From Pseudomonas fluorescens (GTDB lineage Bacteria; Pseudomonadota; Gammaproteobacteria; Pseudomonadales; Pseudomonadaceae), in contig NZ_CABVGX010000003.1 in NCBI RefSeq assembly GCF_902497625.1, positions 124,001 to 188,000 of the forward strand: a stretch of DNA of 64,000 nucleotides, in the 5' to 3' direction. The position numbers were made by a program, and so were the translations under genes. The notes below the pieces were generated by a model, which saw only the letters and a program-made list of their open reading frames with translations, was not told the origin of the DNA and searched no databases. This document shows, piece by piece, positions 35,420-43,484 of the stretch (position 1 is its first letter; each line of letters starts with the position of its first letter).

Positions 35420-36313
35420 ATGATTTCCAGCGCCGAACACGCCCGCCTGCTAAGGCTTGCCACCCGTGCCTCCGTCGCGGTGGCCTGCACGCTTGTCGTT
35501 GCGAAAGCCATCGCCTGGTGGCTGAGCGGGTCGGTGAGCATGCTCGCCGGCTTGACCGATTCGGCGCTTGATGGCGTCACGTCGCTGCTCAATCTGCTGG
35601 CCGTGCATTACGCTTTGCGTCCGGCCGATGACGATCATCGCTACGGGCACGGCAAGGCCGAATCGCTGGCGGGCATGGCGCAGGCGTTGTTTATCGGCGG
35701 CAGTGCGGTGTTGATTGCATTGCAGGCGTTTGACCGGTTGCAGCATCCGGAACCGGTCGGCGCGCCTTGGCTCAGTATCGGCGTGATTGTATTCTCGCTG
35801 GCGCTGACCCTGGCGCTGCTGGTGGTGCAGCATCGGGTGGTCAAGGCCACTGGATCAAACGCGGTGCGGGCCGACTCGCTGCATTACCGCTCGGACATGC
35901 TTCTCAATGGCAGCATCCTGATCGCGCTGATTCTGGCCGGGTTTGGCTGGCATCAAGTCGATGCGTGGTTCGGTCTGGCGATCGCCGTTTACATCCTCTG
36001 GAGCGCCGTTCAGATTGCCCGGGAAAGTTTTACCGTACTGATGGACGAAGAGCTGCCGGTAGACGTCAGCCAGCACATGCTCGAACTGGCCTGCAGCGTG
36101 CACGGTGTTTTGGGCGCGCATGATTTGCGTACGCGGGTGTCCGGTAATCAGTGGTTCGTGCAACTGCACCTGGAATTACCGGGTGAGCTGACGCTATCGG
36201 TCGCTCACCGCATCAGCGATCAAGCCGCCGACGCCATTCACGCTGCTTACCCACGGGCCGAGGTGCTGGTACACGCTGATCCGGCTAACGCAGCTTCAAG
36301 CGGTAAGCTATAA
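35420..36313 (+). CDS. fieF: Cation diffusion facilitator, FieF type
   Basis: A 297-residue metal/proton antiporter of the CDF family that exports divalent cations such as iron or zinc. The transport-site residues appear in DSALDG (helix 2) and HYRSD (helix 5), with YGHGKAES after helix 2. The C-terminal cytoplasmic metal-binding domain includes GAHDLRTRVSGNQWFVQLHLELP. AAAGGA precedes the ATG. The C-terminus runs into a heptad-repeat array at the convergent junction. Confidence 0.92.
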   Translation: MISSAEHARLLRLATRASVAVACTLVVAKAIAWWLSGSVSMLAGLTDSALDGVTSLLNLLAVHYALRPADDDHRYGHGKAESLAGMAQALFIGGSAVLIALQAFDRLQHPEPVGAPWLSIGVIVFSLALTLALLVVQHRVVKATGSNAVRADSLHYRSDMLLNGSILIALILAGFGWHQVDAWFGLAIAVYILWSAVQIARESFTVLMDEELPVDVSQHMLELACSVHGVLGAHDLRTRVSGNQWFVQLHLELPGELTLSVAHRISDQAADAIHAAYPRAEVLVHADPANAASSGKL

Positions 36314-36368
36314 GCGACAAGCATCACCTCACCGCTTGCAGCTTGCAGCTTGCTGCTTACAGCTGCTC
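36303..36368. repeat. Heptanucleotide array at a convergent junction
   Basis: AAGC-type heptads (GTAAGCT, ATAAGCG, ACAAGCA) lead into CAGCTTG, CAGCTTG, CTGCTTA and CAGCTGC, giving a 7-base period and partial inverted symmetry. It fills the gap between fieF and the following minus-strand gene and overlaps the last fieF codons. It shares its end with the array at 25081-25155. Confidence 0.7.
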
Positions 36369-37412
36369 CTATTCCACCTGATACCCACGGCTGCGCAGGC
36401 AGTCGCCCTGCGCCTGACGATAGGTTTGCACCACCGAGGCATCCGGTCGATAGGTGGCCTTTCTTGGATCGAAGCCACTCTGCTGCACCGCGTGTTGATA
36501 ACACTCGAAACCGTCCTGATTGACCTGCTCCGCCGACTGGCCGTTGGCGGGATAAGCCACCACGTCGTAGCCATTGCCGGCCGATTGCGGTTGCGGCTGG
36601 ACGGGCGGCTCGACGACGACGTAATCCTGAGTGTTTTCCTGGTAGGCATAGTACGAACCGGCGGCCAGGAACAATAGCGTCCCGCCAACCCACACTTCAC
36701 GCGCGTAGTCAGGCATGTAGCTGACGCGTATCCCGCGCGGGGGTTGCACCACGACATAGCGCGGGCCGAGCGGGCGATACCAGTAGCCGCCCGAGTAGAA
36801 ATAATCCTGACCACGGTAGGGCACACGGTAATCGCGGTCCGGGAAACGGTCGGTGACATGCCCCGGCCGATACTGCGGCCCCGGTCCCCAGCCATTACCG
36901 TGCCCGTCCGGACGACCATTCCAGCGTCGGTCATCAGGACGCGGACCGTTATTTTGCCAATGCTGATTGTCGTTGTCGTAACGCCGCGGAATATCCTGGT
37001 AGTAACCCCGTCGCGGCTCCTGGGTCTGGTTCACCGCATCGGGCCGGGGCTGAATCGGCAAACTATTGGCCGGCAGTTGCGGTGGCGGAGGTGGCGGACG
37101 AACGGGGTTATTGAAATCCCGCGGCGGGTTGTTCTGCCCCTGATTGCCCATGCCTGGCTGATGGTTTTGCCATTGACCGCCATTGCGCGGCTGACCGTTC
37201 TGTTCGAACTGCCGGCTGTTGTCGCCGCGAATGATCTCGTTGCTCTGCGGGCGCGGCTGATTGTTGCCGCCAGATCCCTGATTACCCTGACGGCCGTCGC
37301 CGCGTTGCCCGCCGTCGGGGCCACGACCCTGCGGCTCGTCGGCCAGCGAGTGCGCGGTCACACTGATACACAGCAAACCAACACCGGCCAACTGCCAGAT
37401 GCGCGACTTCAT
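36369..37412 (-). CDS. Exported Gly/Asn/Pro-rich protein, DUF6515-like
   Basis: A 347-residue protein with a signal peptide (residues 1-24, ending AHSLA), a long low-complexity Gly/Asn/Gln/Pro region (about 25-170), then a folded part with repeated tyrosines (YSGGYWYRPLGPRYVVVQPP) and a membrane-like segment (VWVGGTLLFLAAGSYYAYQ, about 240-260). The C-terminal 60 residues contain two cysteines. GAGGAAAAGC before 37412 sets the start. The DUF6515 label is from memory; function unknown. Confidence 0.77.
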   Translation of the reverse strand: MKSRIWQLAGVGLLCISVTAHSLADEPQGRGPDGGQRGDGRQGNQGSGGNNQPRPQSNEIIRGDNSRQFEQNGQPRNGGQWQNHQPGMGNQGQNNPPRDFNNPVRPPPPPPQLPANSLPIQPRPDAVNQTQEPRRGYYQDIPRRYDNDNQHWQNNGPRPDDRRWNGRPDGHGNGWGPGPQYRPGHVTDRFPDRDYRVPYRGQDYFYSGGYWYRPLGPRYVVVQPPRGIRVSYMPDYAREVWVGGTLLFLAAGSYYAYQENTQDYVVVEPPVQPQPQSAGNGYDVVAYPANGQSAEQVNQDGFECYQHAVQQSGFDPRKATYRPDASVVQTYRQAQGDCLRSRGYQVE

Positions 37413-37530
37413 GCTTTTCCTCATTGCGGGTTGGGGCGTGTACGTAAGACTCGGCCATGCACAGACCGGTTCTGCTACAGGTTATCAGTCGCGCAGTTTA
37501 TTTATTGAGGGCGAGCGCCAAATTGCGCGC

Positions 37531-37562
37531 AAAAGAAAAGGGAGACCCGTCGGCCTCCCTTT
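37531..37562 (-). terminator. Rho-independent terminator on the minus strand
   Basis: Eight-base arms AAAGGGAG and CTCCCTTT enclose a ten-base loop. On the minus strand a T-rich tail, CTTTTCTTTTG, follows; the plus strand has none. It therefore ends a minus-strand transcript arising between here and the Lrp gene at 37850. Confidence 0.75.
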
Positions 37563-37604
37563 GAGAACTTCGTCCGTGCTCGACGCTTATGACGTCGGCT
37601 CACC

Positions 37605-37784
37605 TCACGCCGTCTTGTGGACAGTGTGCAGCTCGGGGGCCGGCACATCCCCGGTGGGGGGTGGCGACCGCGGCTGGCCTGATTGGGCGAGCCGCTGTGG
37701 ACTGTTTGTCCGAGCAGTGATTCTGGTGATAAGCATAGGCTGGGGGCTGCGACAGGAGATTGCGAAGATTGCCGAAATAAACAT
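37605..37784 (-). CDS. Possible small protein or transcribed RNA divergent from an Lrp gene
   Basis: A 59-codon frame begins MFISAIFAISCRSPQP with a hydrophobic start and continues as a polar, proline-rich tail. It is the only candidate served by the minus-strand terminator 43 bases beyond its stop. The ribosome site is weak and the frame could begin at a TTG at 37826. It may be a real small gene, or the transcript may be noncoding. I recognise no family. The remainder of 37413-37604 holds the terminator and the promoter region of the DUF6515-like gene. Confidence 0.35.
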   Translation of the reverse strand: MFISAIFAISCRSPQPMLITRITARTNSPQRLAQSGQPRSPPPTGDVPAPELHTVHKTA

Positions 37785-37787
37785 CAC

Positions 37788-37817
37788 TTGCGCAATTTTT
37801 AACCTTGGATAGATAAT
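37788..37817 (+). promoter_or_regulatory. Sigma-70-like promoter of the Lrp gene
   Basis: TTGCGC (37788-37793) and GATAAT (37812-37817) are separated by 18 bases, 33 bases before the Lrp start codon. Confidence 0.5.
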
Positions 37818-37849
37818 CCGCCGCAATAGATATGAGAAAGGGCTGATTC

Positions 37850-38329
37850 ATGAGCAAACTGGACCGATACGATCTGAGCATTCTGGCGGAATTGCAGCGC
37901 GACGCCCGCATCTCCAACCAGGAACTTGCCGAACGCATCGGTCTGTCGCCCTCGCCCTGTTCGCGACGGGTGAAGCAACTGGAAGATGACGGCTATATCA
38001 CCCGTCAGGTAGCGCTGCTTGATCGGAAGATGTTGGGCCTGAGCCTGACCGCTTACGTCTTGATCGGCATGGATCGGCATACGCCGGAGCGTTTCGAGAA
38101 TTTCGAAGCCGCGATTCGCACCTTGCCGCAGGTATTGGAATGCAGCCTGGTGACCGGAATGGATGCCGATTATCAGCTGAAAGTGGTGGTGCCTGATATG
38201 GATCATTATCAGAAGCTGCTGCTGGGACACCTGACCCGGATTGAAGGGGTGACCAGTGTGCGCTCGAGTTTTGTGTTGAATCAGGTGTTGAACAGCACCG
38301 AGTTGCCTCTTACCCACTTGCGCAGCTGA
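37850..38329 (+). CDS. Lrp/AsnC-family regulator
   Basis: A 159-residue regulator with an N-terminal helix-turn-helix (RISNQELAERIGLSPSPCSRRVKQLE, about residues 20-45 in parts) and a RAM domain (about 70-150) ending QVLNSTELPLTH. It resembles the Lrp group that controls amino-acid catabolism genes, but no such target is adjacent. The stop is followed one base later by a REP element. Confidence 0.88.
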   Translation: MSKLDRYDLSILAELQRDARISNQELAERIGLSPSPCSRRVKQLEDDGYITRQVALLDRKMLGLSLTAYVLIGMDRHTPERFENFEAAIRTLPQVLECSLVTGMDADYQLKVVVPDMDHYQKLLLGHLTRIEGVTSVRSSFVLNQVLNSTELPLTHLRS

Positions 38330-38330
38330 T

Positions 38331-39085
38331 TGTGGCGAGGGGCTTGCCCCATTCGTAGCGGACTGTGGCGAGGGGGCTTGCCCCCGTTCGACCGCGCAGC
38401 GGTCGTAGAACCAGATTACGCGGTGTATCAGGTAAAACCTCGAGGGCCGCTTCGCAGCCCAACGGGGGCAAGCCCCCTCGCCACAATTCGCAGCTCTCAG
38501 TTCGCAGCTATCAGCTATCAGCTATCAGTACGACACACCGCTGCAGGCAAATCCTCGAGCCATTCTCCGTGCCTTGCGCAGCTACGCAGCTAACTGTGGC
38601 GAGGGGGCTTGCCCCCGTTCGAGCGCGCAGCGGTCGTAAAACCAGATTACGCGGTGTATCAGGTAAAACCTCGAGGGCTGCTTCGCAGCCCAACGGGGGC
38701 AAGCCCCCTCGCCACAATTTGCAGCTCTCAGTTCGCAGCTCGCAGCTATCAGCTATCAGCTATCAGCTATCAGTACGACACACCGCTGCAGGCAAATCCT
38801 CGCGCCATTCTCCGTGCCTTGCGCAGCTACGCAGCTAACTGTGGCGAGGGGGCTTGCCCCCGTTCGAGCGCGCAGCGGTCGTAAAACCAGATTACGCGGT
38901 GTATCAGGTAAAACCTCGAGGGCCGCTTCGCAGCCCAACGGGGGCAAGCCCCCTCGCCACAATTTGCATCTCTCAGTTCTCAACTCTCATCTCTCAGTTC
39001 TCAGTTCTCAGTTCTCAGTTCTCAGTTCTCAGTTCCCAGCTTGCAGCTCTCAGCTCTCAGCTCTCAGCTCTCAGCTCCCAGTGCG
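38331..39085. repeat. Tandem array of REPINs and heptanucleotide repeats
   Basis: One partial REP (38331) is followed by three copies of a compound unit starting TGTGGCGAGGGGGCTTGCCC at 38364, 38595 and 38840. Each unit contains a REPIN pair of about 115 bases, then a run of CAGCTNN/CAGTTNN heptads. Copies 1 and 2 add an 80-base tail starting ACACACCGCTGCAGG. The heptads number 6, 8 and 17 in copies 1 to 3, and the difference between copies 1 and 2 (14 bases) explains the unit lengths of 231 and 245. Open frames across the array are repetitive and not genes. Nothing else is evident in 38330-39173 apart from the promoter of the next gene. Confidence 0.9.
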
Positions 39086-39173
39086 ACACACTGCCGCAGG
39101 TCAACCCTCGCCCTGCCATCCGTGCCGTATACTCGCCCCGCCCTTTTAGCCTCGCCCGCGCTGGAGATGTTCG

Positions 39174-39383
39174 ATGGATCCTGCAATTTTTGAAGAGTGG
39201 ATGATGACCATACTGGTCAGCATCCTGATCATTTTCATGTGTTTCATCGTCTGGGATCTGGCGAAGAAGTCCCAGGCTGGGCGCTTTGGTTCGTTCATCC
39301 TGTTCTTCGTGCTGGGCCTGGGCGTGGCCGCATTCGTGATCAAAAGCGTCGTAATCGGCATGATCGAGTCCGGCGCTTTATAA
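39174..39383 (+). CDS. DUF2788 small membrane protein
   Basis: A 69-residue protein with two hydrophobic segments (about 11-28, [17 protein letters not shown], and 42-60). It matches DUF2788, a small gammaproteobacterial family of unknown function. Its stop overlaps the stop of the convergent rluE gene, the two sharing the sequence TTATAA. Confidence 0.85.
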   Translation: MDPAIFEEWMMTILVSILIIFMCFIVWDLAKKSQAGRFGSFILFFVLGLGVAAFVIKSVVIGMIESGAL

Positions 39384-40019
39384 ACGCGCCGGCACTTCTT
39401 TCCACTGGCCCTGATCGATTCCATCGAGCGTCCAGTTACCGATTTTTACCCGCACCAGACGCAAAGTCGGCAGCCCTACCGCCGCCGTCATCCGCCGAAC
39501 CTGGCGGTTACGCCCCTCGCGAATCACCAGTTCCAGCCAACTCGTCGGCACGCTTTTGCGAAAACGCACCGGCGGGTTGCGCGGCCATAACTCTGGCTCA
39601 TCCAGTTGCCGTGCTTCGGCAGGCAAGGTCATGCCGTCATTCAGCTCGACGCCCTCGCACAATCGCTGCACCTGCTCGGCCGTCGGCTCGCCCTCCACCT
39701 GTACCCAATAGGTCTTCGCCAGTTTGTGTTTCGGGTCGGCGATGCGCGCTTGGAGCTGGCCGTCGTTGGTGAGCAGCAGCAGGCCTTCGCTGTCACGGTC
39801 CAGACGCCCGGCCGGGTAAATACCCGGAATGTCGATGTAATCCTTGAGCGTCGCCCGCCCTTCGCCGTCGCTGAATTGCGTGAGCACATCAAAAGGCTTG
39901 TTGAACAGGATCAGTTTCGGCTCGGCCGGCGGCGCCTTGGCGACACGGCGTGGGGCTGAGGAGGCTGGTGCGGGCTTCACACCAGGACGGCGCGAAACGG
40001 GACGTTGGGGACGAGACAT
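39378..40019 (-). CDS. rluE: 23S rRNA pseudouridine synthase E
   Basis: A 213-residue RsuA-family pseudouridine synthase, modifying U2457 of 23S rRNA in E. coli. The catalytic aspartate is in [15 protein letters not shown], with [11 protein letters not shown] as the second family motif. A basic N-terminal extension of about 30 residues ([14 protein letters not shown]) precedes [15 protein letters not shown] start at the ATG at 40019; a GTG two codons upstream is possible. Length is close to E. coli RluE (217). Confidence 0.9.
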   Translation of the reverse strand: MSRPQRPVSRRPGVKPAPASSAPRRVAKAPPAEPKLILFNKPFDVLTQFSDGEGRATLKDYIDIPGIYPAGRLDRDSEGLLLLTNDGQLQARIADPKHKLAKTYWVQVEGEPTAEQVQRLCEGVELNDGMTLPAEARQLDEPELWPRNPPVRFRKSVPTSWLELVIREGRNRQVRRMTAAVGLPTLRLVRVKIGNWTLDGIDQGQWKEVPARL

Positions 40020-40088
40020 AAGCACAGGAACATCTAACGGTCAGGGCTGCCAATGCTAGTGCCCTGACCGTCAAATGACCATCGCGAA

Positions 40089-41588
40089 TCAGCGGAACGG
40101 CGGCTCGTCGAAGCTGCGCAGTTTGCGCGAGTGCAGCGAGTTGAGTTCAGTGCGCAACAGGTCTACCGCTTCGATGCCGATCTTCAGGTGCTGGCTGACC
40201 GCTCGCTCGTAAAAGGCGTTGGCCGAACCGGGCAGCTTGATTTCGCTGTGCAGCGGTTTATCGGATACGCATAACAGCGTGCCGTAAGGTACCCGCAGAC
40301 GATAACCCTGGGCGGCGATGGTGCCGCTTTCCATATCCACCGCGACGGCGCGGGACAGGTTGATCAGTGGCCGTTCCTGCGCCCAGCGCAGTTCCCAGTT
40401 GCGGTCGTCGTAGGTCAACACGGTGCCGGTGCGCAGGCGTTTTTTCAGCTCGTCGCCCATTTCGCCTGTGACGTTCGCCGCCGCTTGCTGCAAGGCCATT
40501 TGCACTTCGGCCAGGGCCGGGATCGGAATATTCGGCGGTACCACGCGGTCGAGAATCCCGTCGCGGCGCATGTAAGCGTGCGCCAGCACGTAATCGCCGA
40601 TGGTCTGCGACTGACGCAAGCCGCCGCAGTGCCCGATCATCAGCCAGCAATGCGGACGCAGCACGGCCAAATGGTCGGTGATGTTTTTGGCGTTGGACGG
40701 ACCGACACCGATATTCACCAGCGTCACACCATGGCCGTCTTCAGCGATCAGGTGATAGGCCGGCATCTGATAACGATGCCAGACCACGCCGGCAGCAATC
40801 GCCGAGGCCTCGCCATGGTCCATGCTCTTTTCAATGATGACGTTGCCCGGCAACACCATGCGCACGAAACGCGGGTCGCTGCGCAATTGCTCCAGACCAT
40901 GCACGATGAACTGGTCGACATAGCGATGGTAGTTGGTCAGCAGAATCCACGGCTGCACATGGCGCCAGTCGCTACCGGTGTAATGCACCAGCCGGCGCAA
41001 GGAAAAATCCACACGTGCCGCATCGAACAGGGCCAGCGGCAGTGGATCGGTGTTTTCCCAATCGTACAGGCCATCGGCGATGCCGTCGGTGGCGGCGGAC
41101 AGGTCGGTACTCGGGAACACTCGCGCCAGGACCGCGGCGGTGACGCCGGAGCCGGCCAGCTCATCGCCCTGCTCGACTACGTAGGGGTACGGAATATTTT
41201 GCTGACTGACACCGACTTCGACGGTCACGGTGAAGTCGTGCATCAACGGCACAAGCTGTTCGAGCAAGTATTTGCGGAAGGCCGCCGGGTGGGTCACTGT
41301 GACGCTGTATGTACCCGGCAGTTGAACCTTGGCGTAAGCGCGAGTGGTTTGCGGTACTTCGCCCTGGCAATGGTAGGTCAGCCGCAATTCAGGATAACGA
41401 AACATCGCACGCTGTTCGGCGTCCGGTTCGATGCGATCCTTGAGGTAACGCTTGAGCGCTTGATTCAGCGCAGTGGTTGCACGCTCGTGCAAGATCGCAA
41501 GCCGATCCACGGCTTGCTCGGCGGTTTGAACGACAATAAAAGCTTCGGTCACGATCAGCATCCTGTGTTCTGACTTGCAGAGCTTCAT
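40089..41588 (-). CDS. amn: AMP nucleosidase
   Basis: A 499-residue enzyme hydrolysing AMP to adenine and ribose 5-phosphate. The N-terminal regulatory half is followed by a nucleoside-phosphorylase-fold domain with VNIGVGPSNAKNITDHLAVLR, MIGHCGGLR and AVDMESGTIAAQGYR, which are typical of Amn. A start at 41588 has AGGCAA just upstream; an ATG at 41561 (MLIVTEAF) is also plausible and would give 490 residues. Confidence 0.93.
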   Translation of the reverse strand: MKLCKSEHRMLIVTEAFIVVQTAEQAVDRLAILHERATTALNQALKRYLKDRIEPDAEQRAMFRYPELRLTYHCQGEVPQTTRAYAKVQLPGTYSVTVTHPAAFRKYLLEQLVPLMHDFTVTVEVGVSQQNIPYPYVVEQGDELAGSGVTAAVLARVFPSTDLSAATDGIADGLYDWENTDPLPLALFDAARVDFSLRRLVHYTGSDWRHVQPWILLTNYHRYVDQFIVHGLEQLRSDPRFVRMVLPGNVIIEKSMDHGEASAIAAGVVWHRYQMPAYHLIAEDGHGVTLVNIGVGPSNAKNITDHLAVLRPHCWLMIGHCGGLRQSQTIGDYVLAHAYMRRDGILDRVVPPNIPIPALAEVQMALQQAAANVTGEMGDELKKRLRTGTVLTYDDRNWELRWAQERPLINLSRAVAVDMESGTIAAQGYRLRVPYGTLLCVSDKPLHSEIKLPGSANAFYERAVSQHLKIGIEAVDLLRTELNSLHSRKLRSFDEPPFR

Positions 41589-41660
41589 CTTGCCTGCAAC
41601 AGCGCTTCACGGGAACAGTGGCGTGTTGGTTGCAAACTGTTGACGGTACGCAGAAATAAC

Positions 41661-41754
41661 CTGTGGGAGCGAGCCTGCTCGCGATAGCGGTTTGCCAGCC
41701 AATACGATTGTTGAATGTAAAAACGGCATCGCTAGAGGCTAGCGCCCACAGGGG
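41661..41754. repeat. Degenerate REPIN of the GTGGGAGCGAGCC family
   Basis: The left arm CTGTGGGAGCGAGCCTGCTC is intact; the right arm, CATCGCTAGAGGCTAGCGCC and CACAGG, has drifted. It lies between amn and aidB. Confidence 0.65.
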
Positions 41755-41765
41755 ATGGGTGTGGG

Positions 41766-43412
41766 TTACATAAAGGGGGTTGAGCGGGCGACGATCGCCT
41801 CCACTTCCAGCCCTCGCGGCAACGCGCCGTAAACACGTCCGCCCGCGCCGAGACGGCTGGCGATGAAGGCGTCACTCACCGCCGAGTTACCGGCTTCAAG
41901 CAAGAGCTTGGCCTGCAACCCCAGCGCGATATCTTCGGTTAGCTGTCGGGCGCGGTACTGAATGTCGCCGGTGTCCTTGAACGCCGTGCGCAACTGGTCG
42001 ATGTGCGCGGCCAGACGCCTGTCGCCATGCCCGTCGCCCAACTCGCTGAACAACACATCGAGCACACCCGGCTCCTTCGACAAGGCGCGCAACACGTCCA
42101 GGCACTGCACATTGCCTGAGCCTTCCCACGTGGAATTGACCGGCGCCTCGCGATACAGCCGCGGCAGAATGCTGTCTTCCACGTAACCCGCGCCGCCCAT
42201 GCATTCGGCGGCTTCGTTGATCATGGCGGGCGCACGTTTACAAATCCAGTATTTGCCTACCGCCGTCACCAGGCGGGCGAACCTGGCTTCATGGGCGTCA
42301 TCCAGATGATCCAGCGCTCGCCCCATGCGCAGGCTCAACGCCAACGCCGCTTCGCTCTCCAGTGCCAGATCGGCGAGCACGTTCTGCATCAACGGCTGAT
42401 CGCTCAGCAGCTTGCCGCCGACGCTGCGATGGGCGCAATGATGACTGGCCTGGGTCAGCGCCTGGCGCATCAGCGAGCTGGAGCCGACCATGCAATCGAA
42501 GCGGGTCATGGCGACCATTTCGATAATGGTCGGAACGCCGCGTCCTTCCTCGCCGACCATCCACGCCAGGGCACCACGAAACTCGACTTCGCTGGACGCG
42601 TTGGAGCAATTGCCGAGTTTGTTTTTCAAGCGCTGGATGTAGAACTGATTGCGTGTGTCATCCGGCCGATGCCGCGGCAGCAGGAAACAGGTCAGGCCCT
42701 TGTCGGTCTGCGCCAACGTCAAAAACGCATCGCACATCGGCGCCGAACAGAACCACTTGTGGCCGACCAGTTCGTACGCCTGACCCGGGCCGCCGACGCC
42801 GACCGGATAGGCCTTGGTGGTGTTGGCCCGCACATCGGTGCCTCCCTGCTTCTCGGTCATGGCCATGCCGATCGTGACACCGGTCTTGTGCGCGATGCCA
42901 ACGTTGCGCGGATCGTACTCGGTGGCGAGGATTTTCGGCAGCCACTGCTCGGCCAGATCGGACTGCAAACGCATTGCTGGCACACTGGCAAAAGTCATGG
43001 TCAACGGACAGCCGCTGCCGGCTTCCGCCTGACTGTGCAGATAGGTCATTGAAGCACGAGCGACGTGCGCGCCAGATTGCGGATGCGCCCAGGGCAGCGA
43101 GGTCAAACCGTGTTCGACGGCGGTGCGCATCAATTGGTGGTAAGCGGGGTGAAATTCAACCAGATCGATGCGGTGGCCGAAGCGATCGTGGCTGTTGAAC
43201 ACCGGCTTGTTCTGGTTGGCCAGAAAACCCGCTTCCATCAGCGGTCCGCCGGCCAGCGCACCGTATGCATCGATTCGCGACTCGGCCCACCCTGCGCCAT
43301 AGCGCCGTGACCACTCTTGCAGAGGCAAGTCGATGCGGTACAGGTTGGTGCCGTCCAGCGACGGCGGCTGATTGCTGACGTCGTGAGTTTCGGCGAACTG
43401 ATGCAGGTTCAT
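41766..43412 (-). CDS. aidB: AidB-like acyl-CoA dehydrogenase family protein
   Basis: A 548-residue flavoprotein of the AidB branch of acyl-CoA dehydrogenases, linked in E. coli to the alkylation-damage response and DNA binding. Visible motifs are AMTEKQGGTDVRANTT (flavin region), DAFLTLAQTDKGLTCFLLPRH and YWICKRAPAMINEAAECMGGAGYVEDS. The start at 43412 has AGAGGA seven bases upstream; a longer frame to 43478 lacks a site. No ada or alk gene lies nearby, so its regulation here is unknown. Confidence 0.9.
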   Translation of the reverse strand: MNLHQFAETHDVSNQPPSLDGTNLYRIDLPLQEWSRRYGAGWAESRIDAYGALAGGPLMEAGFLANQNKPVFNSHDRFGHRIDLVEFHPAYHQLMRTAVEHGLTSLPWAHPQSGAHVARASMTYLHSQAEAGSGCPLTMTFASVPAMRLQSDLAEQWLPKILATEYDPRNVGIAHKTGVTIGMAMTEKQGGTDVRANTTKAYPVGVGGPGQAYELVGHKWFCSAPMCDAFLTLAQTDKGLTCFLLPRHRPDDTRNQFYIQRLKNKLGNCSNASSEVEFRGALAWMVGEEGRGVPTIIEMVAMTRFDCMVGSSSLMRQALTQASHHCAHRSVGGKLLSDQPLMQNVLADLALESEAALALSLRMGRALDHLDDAHEARFARLVTAVGKYWICKRAPAMINEAAECMGGAGYVEDSILPRLYREAPVNSTWEGSGNVQCLDVLRALSKEPGVLDVLFSELGDGHGDRRLAAHIDQLRTAFKDTGDIQYRARQLTEDIALGLQAKLLLEAGNSAVSDAFIASRLGAGGRVYGALPRGLEVEAIVARSTPFM

Positions 43413-43484
43413 GACGGGGTCCTCTGGTAGGCCAAGAGGCTCAGTTAAGCACCGCGCCGAGGCCGAACAAAGTGGCATATCTGC

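Noticed and set aside
36369..37412. Possible phage or toxin protein from the Gly/Asn/Pro-rich sequence
   Set aside because: The signal peptide and Tyr-rich C-terminal part fit a conserved envelope protein, and no phage genes are nearby.
38365..38838. A 157-codon repetitive frame in the 38 kb array
   Set aside because: Its protein repeats only because the DNA is a REPIN/heptad array; the same frame appears in each unit with no start signal.
38364..38960. CRISPR-like spacing of repeats
   Set aside because: Units are palindromic REPINs with nearly identical intervening sequence rather than unique spacers, and there are no cas genes.
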